Shown piece by piece: positions 7,696 to 15,237 of a DNA stretch of 64,000 nt. The notes beneath the pieces are model-generated. The model was given only the letters and a program-made list of their open reading frames with translations, was not told the DNA's origin and did no database searches. Both the position numbers and the translations under genes were made by a program. The DNA lies in NCBI GenBank assembly GCA_944362615.1, contig CALVTM010000003.1, positions 78,080 through 142,079 on the forward strand. Direction: 5' to 3'. Source of the stretch: an uncultured Clostridia bacterium. GTDB lineage: Bacteria; Bacillota; Clostridia; Christensenellales; Pumilibacteraceae. Within the stretch, counting starts at the first letter, position 1. Every line of letters starts with the position of its first letter.

Positions 7696-7974
7696 TCACA
7701 CATACACAAGTTCGGACAGGATCTCTTCCTCTATCCTCTGCCGCAATTCGTTTTGTCTGCGCACATCGGTGAGATAATCCCCCGTCCTTTTGAACTCATC
7801 CGACTTGGACAGCTTTTCATACATCATGTCAAACAATTCGTCCGCCTGACGGTCGATGCCGTGCAGATATTCGGGCAAATTTTTACCGAGCGCCCAAGTC
7901 CTTGCCGGCTCGTGTTCTTCGAGATACATCTTTGCAAGCGTTCCGTACTTCCCGTAAACCTGCTTCGTTGCCAT
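7696..7974 (-). CDS. tnpV: TnpV-family transposon-encoded protein
   Basis: The protein has 92 residues. KYGTLAKMYLEEHEP, then LPEYLHGIDRQADELFD and the C-terminal EEEILSELVYV match the TnpV family, found next to serine recombinases in Tn4451-like and related Clostridial elements. It is helical and charged, with no membrane segment. The start at 7974 has an AGGAGGG site. It is the first gene after the promoter at 8008-8036 and so leads the excision operon. Its biochemical role is not known. Confidence 0.8.
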   Translation of the reverse strand: MATKQVYGKYGTLAKMYLEEHEPARTWALGKNLPEYLHGIDRQADELFDMMYEKLSKSDEFKRTGDYLTDVRRQNELRQRIEEEILSELVYV

Positions 7975-8007
7975 AACCTGTACCCTCCTTGCGTCTTATT
8001 CGTCTAT

Positions 8008-8036
8008 ATTATATCGTGCTATCACGATATTGTCAA
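8008..8036 (-). promoter_or_regulatory. Consensus promoter with embedded operator for the excision operon
   Basis: Minus strand: -35 TTGACA (8031-8036), exactly 17 bases, -10 TATAAT (8008-8013). The spacer is filled by a perfect palindrome, ATATCGTG-N4-CACGATAT (8011-8030), overlapping the -10. A perfect sigma-A promoter so covered must be repressed by default. The promoter would yield a leader of about 25 bases before tnpV. Confidence 0.85.
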
Positions 8037-8073
8037 GGGGATTTCCGCAATTTTCGGAAAGTTTTGAGAAAAT

Positions 8074-10608
8074 TTATGTCACAAGCGCGGCGATTCCTCT
8101 TACAAGGTATGGCGCGGCTACAAGGATACAGAAAATGACGATAAGTCCGATAACATAATTCACGATCATCTTCTTTGCCTTTTCCTTGTCCTCATTTTTA
8201 TGAGCTATCGCAAACATCACGCCCATAACGATGCTCCACACGCCAGCCGTGGCAAGAAACACCCATATCATATAAGGGCTGTACTGCGCGAACAGATATT
8301 CGACGTAGTTTGTTACCTTTTCGGTCTGATTGCCCAAATCCTGAACATAGGTATTTCCGCAGATCGTACAAGTATAGGTGCGCTTTGTGCTTCCGTCCTC
8401 CCGTTCTTCGTCCGTGATCATATAGTTATGCCCGGTTTTGGGAATGACGCTCGAATACTCTTCACCGCATTTTTCACATCTGTGGTGCCGTTCGCCGTCC
8501 TGTGTGCACGTTGCGTTTTTTACGATTTCGCTGACATAGACGTGTCCCGACGGCAAATCTCCTTCTTCCATATATTCAAATCCGCACGCGGAACAAGTAT
8601 AGACCGTCTTGCCGCTCTCCGTACAAGTGGGCGGTTCTTCCGTTTTAACATAGTTATGTCCGCTCGCCTGCGTGTAATCATCCCGCTTCGTCGCGCCGCA
8701 CGCACTGCACTTATATATCGTGTAACCTTGTTCGGTACACGTCGGGCGGATGACCTCGCTCACCTCGTACTTATGTCCCGTCCCGGCGACGAAATCCTCC
8801 CGTTTCGTCGCGCCGCAACTACTGCATACATAGATTGTATAACCTTGTTCCGTACACGACGGTGCTACGGTCTTGCTTACAACGTAATGGTGGTCGATTG
8901 TGAAGTTATACGTTGCGCTCTTACCCACGCCGTTGGACAATACAATCGTATGGTCGCCCTCGTCGCGGATCCATGTCCCCTTGTGATACGCTTTTCCGTC
9001 CAGCGTTGCTGTCCAATAATCGCTGTCCCATGTAAAGTAAACGCTGTTATCGACGTCCGATTGCACGAATCTTCCCGCGAGTTCGGCGGCATTGAACAGC
9101 ACCCACAATTCCGCAGATTTATTATTTTGCTCGTCCACGGCGTAAAAATAATATCGTCCGTCCTGCTGTTTATCCGAAATCGTGCAGCTGTCGCCGCTCG
9201 TCTGCCATTCGCCGTATTCATAGCGATAGTACAGCGTCGCCTTTCCCCCGGCATCCCTCGCCGTTACGGTGAAACTCTGTTCGGCAATCGAGCCGAATTC
9301 CGCACCTTCGCAAATAAGTTCGGGAGCAGTATTATCAAGTGTGATCGTATAGTCATCGGAGCGGTTGCCCGCCACGTCCGTGCAGTAAAAAGAATACGTC
9401 CCGTTCGCCGTGAATTGACTGCTGTTTGATATAACGGCATATCCCACCGCACCCGGCTTCTTCACATACACTTTCGATATACCGGACAAACCGTCTGCGG
9501 CTGTAAATTTCACATATTGACTCGTCACCGTGCTGCCGCTCGCCGCAGCCTTTGTTCCGCCGTATAATGTTCCCGCGGGCTTGCCTGTATCAAGACAAAT
9601 CTTACTCTCGTCCGAATATAATCCGCTCTTGTCCTGTGCGCGGAAATAATACCAGCCGTTGGTCGAAGTTGACGAGATCGTTGTTCCCGACGTATATGTT
9701 TTCCATGTGCTCGAACCCGGCGTCTTGTATTGCAATGTCTTGATGCCGCTTCCGCTGTCCGAAGCAGTATAGGAAAACGACTGATTTGTATATGACCCGG
9801 ATGATACCGAACCGATACTCGTCTTTAATGTCCCGACGGGTTTTGTCGAATCGAAGTACACATAATAGGTCTTTGACTTATTCTGTGCCTTATCATAGGC
9901 GTAGAAAGAGTACAGTCCGTTGGCGCTTCCCGACGAAATCGTTTTGGATGATGACCCCACCGACGAATAATAGCTGCTGTTCGGCGCTTTCATATACAGG
10001 CTTTCCACGCCGCTGACGGAGTCGCTTGCACGAACGGTAAAACTTGACGTAGCATACTTCCCCGTCGTACTCGTCGAAGCTCCGCTGATCGTCGGCGCAT
10101 TTCTGTCCACATAGAATGTGAAAGTAATTTTACTGCTTGCATCGCCGACAACACCTGAATAGTCTGAACCCGTCGTCACTTTCAGTGTGTACTTCCCGTC
10201 CGACAAAGAAGGGAGCGTATATGTAACCGTCTTGGTAGAAGTACGACTTGAATTTCTTGTTTTATCCGCCTTTGAATAAGACGTCGGACCCGAAAGCTCA
10301 AAGTCCTTTACATACTTCGTGTAATAAAAACGTCCCAGTTTTGTACGCTTGTTCAAAACGACATCGACGCGGTTTGGCGCATAATTCAGCGCCGCCCCGT
10401 CCGTTATCGTCCCGGAACCGCTTGCACCGTTGACATACAGATAAATCCCTTCCGCTCCCGTCGCCGTAACATCCAGCTTATACCTTACGCTGCTGCTGTA
10501 AGCATACGCTGTCGTATTTCCCCCGAAAAAGGAAATGCCGCAAAGCAGGCAGCAAAGGCATACCGCCGCAAGCAGCAGGAGCAACACTTTGTTTCTTCTT
10601 GCCGTCAT
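8074..10608 (-). CDS. Ig-like/CxxC-repeat surface stalk protein with pilin-like C-terminal membrane domain
   Basis: The protein has 844 residues. It has a signal peptide (hydrophobic 8-28, cleavage after AYA near residue 36). About five Ig-like repeats follow, from about residue 170 to 520, each with a GTYSFY/GWYYFR-type core, DSxSGIxxL turns and a closing VYFDSTKPxG or LDNTAP strand. Residues about 565-760 hold about five repeats of C-T-E-x-G-x-T-x-Y-x-C-x-x-C-G with GHxY linkers. Two membrane segments then flank AIAHKNEDKEKAKKMIVNY and end in a GIAALV motif. This last domain matches the two small pilin-like proteins at 14568-15216 residue for residue in its key positions. Its start overlaps the VirB4 stop by 4 bases. 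I infer a surface adhesin anchored in, or polymerised with, the transfer channel. Confidence 0.8.
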   Translation of the reverse strand: MTARRNKVLLLLLAAVCLCCLLCGISFFGGNTTAYAYSSSVRYKLDVTATGAEGIYLYVNGASGSGTITDGAALNYAPNRVDVVLNKRTKLGRFYYTKYVKDFELSGPTSYSKADKTRNSSRTSTKTVTYTLPSLSDGKYTLKVTTGSDYSGVVGDASSKITFTFYVDRNAPTISGASTSTTGKYATSSFTVRASDSVSGVESLYMKAPNSSYYSSVGSSSKTISSGSANGLYSFYAYDKAQNKSKTYYVYFDSTKPVGTLKTSIGSVSSGSYTNQSFSYTASDSGSGIKTLQYKTPGSSTWKTYTSGTTISSTSTNGWYYFRAQDKSGLYSDESKICLDTGKPAGTLYGGTKAAASGSTVTSQYVKFTAADGLSGISKVYVKKPGAVGYAVISNSSQFTANGTYSFYCTDVAGNRSDDYTITLDNTAPELICEGAEFGSIAEQSFTVTARDAGGKATLYYRYEYGEWQTSGDSCTISDKQQDGRYYFYAVDEQNNKSAELWVLFNAAELAGRFVQSDVDNSVYFTWDSDYWTATLDGKAYHKGTWIRDEGDHTIVLSNGVGKSATYNFTIDHHYVVSKTVAPSCTEQGYTIYVCSSCGATKREDFVAGTGHKYEVSEVIRPTCTEQGYTIYKCSACGATKRDDYTQASGHNYVKTEEPPTCTESGKTVYTCSACGFEYMEEGDLPSGHVYVSEIVKNATCTQDGERHHRCEKCGEEYSSVIPKTGHNYMITDEEREDGSTKRTYTCTICGNTYVQDLGNQTEKVTNYVEYLFAQYSPYMIWVFLATAGVWSIVMGVMFAIAHKNEDKEKAKKMIVNYVIGLIVIFCILVAAPYLVRGIAALVT

Positions 10609-13241
10609 TTTTCCTCCGTATTCGTTTTATCTTCAAACAATTCCCGCGCGTATTCCCCCGCCTTGATACGGACACACGCCCGTAGCTCCGAACTTCCCAC
10701 AAAAAACGCCTGCCCCGTTACAGCCGAGATGATCATGCACTGTTCCTCCTCGTTGAAACTGTCGCCCGCTTTATAAACGTCCAACACATCTTTCATATCC
10801 GGCGCGGCGAGCTTGAAGATGAACAGATATTGACTGTTCTTGATGATCGCACTCGTCTTGCTTCGCAATTCCTCGTTGGCGTTCCAGTCAGCGATATTCT
10901 GCGTCGCAGGGATAAAGCTGCCGTTGTACTTTCGGATCCGCTTACTCATCTGGTAGAAGAAGTCCAAAGCGATCGGGAACTTCGCGTCGATGAATAAATG
11001 TGCCTCGTCGCAGACGATCATCGTGTGCAGATTTTTTCCGTATCTGTTCAGCTCCCTTGCGTTGATGACTTCCTGCTCGATAAACCTGAACACCAAGAGC
11101 ATCTGCGCGTTCGCAACGACATTGTTCTTATTTGCAAACAGGCTCTGAAAGTTAAAGTCTATGATGCTCGCGTCCGTTTTCAACGTGGACGGCGCGTTCC
11201 AAATATCCGAATATCGCCCGCTCACAAATTTAGTGAGATACAGTTCCGCCGTGCGCATATCGCGCAAAGTAAGGCTGTCCATACCTTCCTTATCTTTTGC
11301 TTGCAGCGTTTCGAGCAAATCCGAAAACAGCGGGAAGTCCTCCGCTTTGAAACCGGAGCAATCCGTCGTTTCCGTGATACCCTTCCGCTCATACGTTTCC
11401 ACGACGAGGTTATTGATGAGTTCTATCACGTCCTGCGACGCGCCGACAAGCACGATCTTGAAAAAGCTCTCCAACATTTTTAGATGCGTATTGAACGTGA
11501 CGACGGGATCGGCGGGCGTGCCTTCTTCCGTGAGTATCTTATAGATATGGAACGGATTGATACGTCCCTCCTTTGCGTTGCCCACGTCGATGATGTTTCC
11601 TTTCAAATTTCTCGTAAGCGTCAGATATTCTGCTTCGGGATCGCATACGATCACCCGTGTGTTGTTCGCCCATTCGTTCAGAATAAGGCTTTTCAGAAAG
11701 AACGACTTACCCGAACCCGACTTACCGATGATCATGGCGTTGGAGTTCTGATACAAGTTCCCCCTTTTCCATAAATCAAAGATGAACGGGTAGCGGTTGG
11801 TCTTGTTTTCGCCGAGCATGATACCGCCCTTGTCCATGACGAAGATACGCACAAACGGAAACGCTGCCGCAAGCGACGAGCTGTTGATACCGCGCTCGTA
11901 GTTTTTCAGGCAGCTCTGCGGGGCGATGACTGCCGACTTGAACGCTTCGATCTGCAATCCGTACAGCGCGCTTGCCTTAAAGTTACCCGTGAGCATGGCT
12001 CGCCTTGTATTCTTTTTATAGTTCGTGTTGTTCAGGTAGTTATATGCCGTTACCGTAAGCGTGACATCGAACAGGCTCTCGTTCTCCGCCTGCAAACTGT
12101 CCAAAAGCGCGTCCATCGTTTCTTTATGTATTTCGGCACTGTTGGCTTCGCTTGCCTTTTCGGACATGATCTGCTTTGTTTCCATATCCGAAATGCACTT
12201 GTCTATCCTGCGTATCGCCTTATACTTTTCCACGGGCTTGACGTGCATGACAACTTTCGTGTTGGGGATATTGAACAGCTCTGCGCCCCAAGCGTTCTTA
12301 ACGCGCAAAGGATAGTCCGCCACCGCAAGAATAGACGCTTCCACACCGTCGATCATGTACTTGTTCGCCTTGAACGCGATTTCTTTCGGCTTTACCCATT
12401 CGAGCAGTTCCTCGTCCGAAAGACAACTTGCTTCCCTCTCGTCAAAACAGCGGGAATGACTGTATTTAAGAAACACAGCCGTTTCGCGTTTGCCGAGCAA
12501 CTTGGTACTCAACCCGCACTTATTGATCTCCGACGACACGTTGACTGCCGCATTTTCCAAATCCAATTCGTTCCTGCCATACAGCACGATATAATAATCG
12601 GATATGTACTGTTTCCGGATATTGTTCAGGCGGTCGATAGCGTCGATTCGCTCGCGCAGGACGCCATCCTTGATAGACTTCACATCGTCCGAATCCATAC
12701 TCTCACGAACATCGTTCAGCCGCCCGAAAAGTTCGCCTGCGAAGGCGTCCAGATTTACGGGGCGGTCGATTTTTACGATGTCCGCGCTCTGATTGCCGTC
12801 GATAAGTTTTAAGGCGTTGGCAAAATAATTGATGTCGATGTTCTGCTGCACGGCGTCTTCAATACCGAAGTTCTTTTGGCCGATCTTGATGACCCTGCCG
12901 AACGAGCCGCCCGCGTATTCAATAAGGCCGTTATCCCTGATGTTTTTGAGCGGAATGAGTGCGTCCACACTCTCCTTTGCCGATTTTGCGGCAGCCGTAT
13001 ATTTCTTTTTGGAGAATAAAAATTTTACGTTCTCCAAGATACAGGCGTAGAAGATGCCGTCCTGCGTGGGCATGAACATCACCACACTTACAATGCCGAG
13101 TATCACCGCAATCGCCCAATTCCCCGTTGTGACCGACGCAAAGATGATCGCAAACATGACAAGCGCCACGATGACGTCCGGCATGGAATAGCACTTCCAT
13201 ACCGTATTTTTAACCTTGATTTTTTTGGGAATGATCCTCAT
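10605..13241 (-). CDS. virB4: VirB4-type conjugation ATPase with N-terminal VirB3/PrgI-like membrane domain
   Basis: The protein has 878 residues. The first 90 carry two hydrophobic segments (VIVALVMFAIIFASVTTG and IAVILGIVSVVMFM) and resemble PrgI/VirB3, so this is a VirB3-VirB4 fusion as in many Gram-positive systems. Walker A is IGKSGSGKSFFL near residue 504, followed by VIVCDPEAEYL. Walker B is IVCDEAHLFID near 740, and the ATQNIADW motif follows. It powers assembly and transport of the conjugation channel at the inner face of the membrane. It overlaps both neighbours by 4 bases (ATGA), giving tight translational coupling. Confidence 0.93.
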   Translation of the reverse strand: MRIIPKKIKVKNTVWKCYSMPDVIVALVMFAIIFASVTTGNWAIAVILGIVSVVMFMPTQDGIFYACILENVKFLFSKKKYTAAAKSAKESVDALIPLKNIRDNGLIEYAGGSFGRVIKIGQKNFGIEDAVQQNIDINYFANALKLIDGNQSADIVKIDRPVNLDAFAGELFGRLNDVRESMDSDDVKSIKDGVLRERIDAIDRLNNIRKQYISDYYIVLYGRNELDLENAAVNVSSEINKCGLSTKLLGKRETAVFLKYSHSRCFDEREASCLSDEELLEWVKPKEIAFKANKYMIDGVEASILAVADYPLRVKNAWGAELFNIPNTKVVMHVKPVEKYKAIRRIDKCISDMETKQIMSEKASEANSAEIHKETMDALLDSLQAENESLFDVTLTVTAYNYLNNTNYKKNTRRAMLTGNFKASALYGLQIEAFKSAVIAPQSCLKNYERGINSSSLAAAFPFVRIFVMDKGGIMLGENKTNRYPFIFDLWKRGNLYQNSNAMIIGKSGSGKSFFLKSLILNEWANNTRVIVCDPEAEYLTLTRNLKGNIIDVGNAKEGRINPFHIYKILTEEGTPADPVVTFNTHLKMLESFFKIVLVGASQDVIELINNLVVETYERKGITETTDCSGFKAEDFPLFSDLLETLQAKDKEGMDSLTLRDMRTAELYLTKFVSGRYSDIWNAPSTLKTDASIIDFNFQSLFANKNNVVANAQMLLVFRFIEQEVINARELNRYGKNLHTMIVCDEAHLFIDAKFPIALDFFYQMSKRIRKYNGSFIPATQNIADWNANEELRSKTSAIIKNSQYLFIFKLAAPDMKDVLDVYKAGDSFNEEEQCMIISAVTGQAFFVGSSELRACVRIKAGEYARELFEDKTNTEEK

Positions 13242-14494
13242 TCACTTCCTCCCGTATCCGTATTTTCTTCCGCAGACGCAGCATCGCCCGATGCCGCTCC
13301 ATCGCTTCCATCCGACGGCGCGGGCGATTCCGTATATCTGTCCTCGCCGTCCGCACATCCTCCGTCGCCCGATTCGCCATTGTCCGATTTTTTAGAGCGG
13401 ATCTTTTTGGCAATGCCTTTACCCGCGCCGACGCCCTTTTTCAGCACCCAGCCGGCAAGTCCGAGCGTTGCAAGCCCGGCAAAGCGCGAACCGTAGTACG
13501 CGCTTCTGAGGAACGAACCGCCGCCGTGCCAATCATCTGCCTGACCGAACAGCCTTGCAAACAACGTCATGCCCGCAGGAATGACCATTGCACCGCCGAT
13601 GATCATAAAAATAAGGAACAGCGAATTGCCGAACCCGCCGATACCGTCAATACTCATCTGCGACAGCAACGGCAATATCAGCACAAACACATTGACGGAG
13701 AACACCGCGCCGTAGGCAAGCACGACTTTTGTGATAAATGTTTCCCGCCATATTTTGAACCGCGCCCCGTCGTCCGCTGCAAGCGTTGACATGGAAACGG
13801 GCATGACGAGATACAAAAACACGATCTCGAAAATTCTCTTTGCAAGATTGACGATTGCCACGATCATTGCAATACCGAGCGCAATCGACGCGACAAGAGA
13901 CGGAAAGTACAGAAACTTATTCGGATCGACCATCCCGTTGCATTTCCAGCTTGTGGGCCATATCCCGAACAATGCCGCATTGTAATCGCCGAAAATGTCG
14001 CGCACCGTCAGGGACGATACATCAAACTCCGCTTTGGAATAGCCGTTGATCCAATCCCCTGCGCAGGCATCGAACAATGCCGTCGATAATTTTGTCGTGT
14101 TCGAGATCTGAAAGATATTCGCAATGAGTTGCAATACGGAATTTGCGATAAGGATTCCGAGCACCACAACGACGAGCATCGCCATTGTACCGAGTAAGGA
14201 AAGAAAGAACTTCCCCACCACGCCCGATACCGTGCGGTTGTTCGCCACCATGTTTTTGATAAGTCCGACTATCGCAAAGATACACGAAAGCCCGACCGCA
14301 AGGATGAAGATACACCAAAATATCGCTCCGACCGTCGAATCGCCGACGAGCAATTCGATGAGGTTCACCTGCTCGCCGTGGTATGTGACCGTTGCCACGC
14401 CGGAGATCGCGGAAAAGATTTCCATGATGCCGTCGATGAGCTGCAACAGCCATAAAAATAATTGCAAGACAAGTTCCTGCAAAAATATAAGCAT
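13238..14494 (-). CDS. VirB6/TrbL-like polytopic conjugation protein
   Basis: The protein has 418 residues with about seven to eight membrane segments, including IFWCIFILAVGLSCIFAIVG, FLSLLGTMAMLVVVVLGILI and LFLIFMIIGGAMVIPAGM. The spaced pattern, the FFLSLLGTM region and FGQADDWHGGGSFL before a glycine/lysine-rich cytoplasmic tail match the TrbL/VirB6 group found in Firmicutes elements (Mbov_0396-like). The last 70 residues are a low-complexity acidic tail rich in Ser, Asp and Gly. It forms the inner-membrane part of the channel. It lies between the pilin-like genes and virB4, the usual position. Confidence 0.82.
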   Translation of the reverse strand: MLIFLQELVLQLFLWLLQLIDGIMEIFSAISGVATVTYHGEQVNLIELLVGDSTVGAIFWCIFILAVGLSCIFAIVGLIKNMVANNRTVSGVVGKFFLSLLGTMAMLVVVVLGILIANSVLQLIANIFQISNTTKLSTALFDACAGDWINGYSKAEFDVSSLTVRDIFGDYNAALFGIWPTSWKCNGMVDPNKFLYFPSLVASIALGIAMIVAIVNLAKRIFEIVFLYLVMPVSMSTLAADDGARFKIWRETFITKVVLAYGAVFSVNVFVLILPLLSQMSIDGIGGFGNSLFLIFMIIGGAMVIPAGMTLFARLFGQADDWHGGGSFLRSAYYGSRFAGLATLGLAGWVLKKGVGAGKGIAKKIRSKKSDNGESGDGGCADGEDRYTESPAPSDGSDGAASGDAASAEENTDTGGSE

Positions 14495-14518
14495 TGTTTC
14501 CCTCCCCCGAAAGCACGA

Positions 14519-14541
14519 GGCGGCAGAAACATTCCGCCGCC
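14519..14541 (-). repeat. Inverted repeat between pilin-like gene and virB6
   Basis: GGCGGC and GCCGCC flank 11 bases in the only real gap of the transfer operon on this side. There is no U-tract. It could stabilise the upstream pilin mRNA relative to downstream genes, a common way to make pilin in excess. Confidence 0.4.
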
Positions 14542-14567
14542 CGCACTTCCGTGAGTTTTATTTTAAC

Positions 14568-14858
14568 TTATCCGACCCACGCGGACAGTCCGTTGATGAG
14601 AAGCGGCGCACCCATCGCCACTACAAAAATGATCACAATTCCGATGATGAGGTTTTTCACCATATCCCTTGCGTTGATCTTCTCCTCGTTCCTGTGCGCA
14701 ACGGCAATTCGGATGCCGACGTATGCGCCCCAGATCACCACCACCGCGGCGAGCGCCATGACAATGTATATCCAGAACGAGTCCATAAGTTCGCTGAGTT
14801 TATTGATGATCTCCTGCAAGTTTTCGTTCAGGCTTGCCGCCAATAAAACATTTCCCAT
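14568..14858 (-). CDS. VirB2/TrbC-like pilin, copy 2
   Basis: The protein has 96 residues. A short N-terminal helix (LNENLQEIINKLSELMDSF) precedes a first membrane span (YIVMALAAVVVIWGAYVG). A cytoplasmic AHRNEEKINARDMVKN loop and a second span (IIGIVIIFVVAMGAPLLI) ending in NGLSAWVG follow. Two spans joined by a short charged loop are the VirB2/TrbC pilin layout. It is a clear paralog of its upstream neighbour and of the C-terminus of the stalk protein at 8074. No long signal peptide is visible, unlike classical VirB2. Confidence 0.7.
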   Translation of the reverse strand: MGNVLLAASLNENLQEIINKLSELMDSFWIYIVMALAAVVVIWGAYVGIRIAVAHRNEEKINARDMVKNLIIGIVIIFVVAMGAPLLINGLSAWVG

Positions 14859-14877
14859 TGTTTGCTCCTCCCCTCTG

Positions 14878-15216
14878 TCACGCTTTCAGCATTGCCGCTG
14901 CAATGGACGCACCTTCCGCGCCGGCGTCTGCGCCAACCCATGCGTTCAGACCATTGATGAGAAGCGGTGCGCCGACGGCAATCACGAAAATAATGATGAT
15001 GCCGATGATAAGGCTTTTGACCATGCCGCGTGCGTTGATCTTTTCTTCGTTCCTGTGCGCTACTGCAATACGGATACCCACATACGCGCCCCACACAACG
15101 ACCACCGCCGCAAGCGCAAGCACGATGTACAGCCAGAACGAATCCATGAGTTCGTTCAGTTTTGTTACGATATTGCCCAAATTTTCATTGAGCGTTCCCG
15201 CTGCCAATAAATTCAT
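14878..15216 (-). CDS. VirB2/TrbC-like pilin, copy 1
   Basis: The protein has 112 residues and is near-identical to copy 2 in the middle: YIVLALAAVVVVWGAYVG, AHRNEEKINARGMVKS, IIGIIIIFVIAVGAPLLI, NGLNAWVG. It differs by a 15-residue small-residue tail (ADAGAEGASIAAAMLKA). The gene pair arose by tandem duplication, with 19 bases between the copies. Having two pilin subunits next to a third pilin-like domain on a stalk protein suggests major and minor pilus components. This is inference. Confidence 0.7.
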   Translation of the reverse strand: MNLLAAGTLNENLGNIVTKLNELMDSFWLYIVLALAAVVVVWGAYVGIRIAVAHRNEEKINARGMVKSLIIGIIIIFVIAVGAPLLINGLNAWVGADAGAEGASIAAAMLKA

Positions 15217-15237
15217 TTCCGTTTTCTACCTCTTTTT

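Noticed and set aside
8042..8060. Terminator for the transfer operon (TTTCCG/CGGAAA hairpin)
   Set aside because: The stem is only 6 bp and no U-tract follows on the minus strand; it lies just upstream of the next promoter and may have no function.
8200..9429. A 409-codon plus-strand open frame opposite the stalk protein
   Set aside because: It is a mirror of the repetitive coding sequence, with no ribosome site and an Arg/His/Val-rich composition typical of antisense shadows.
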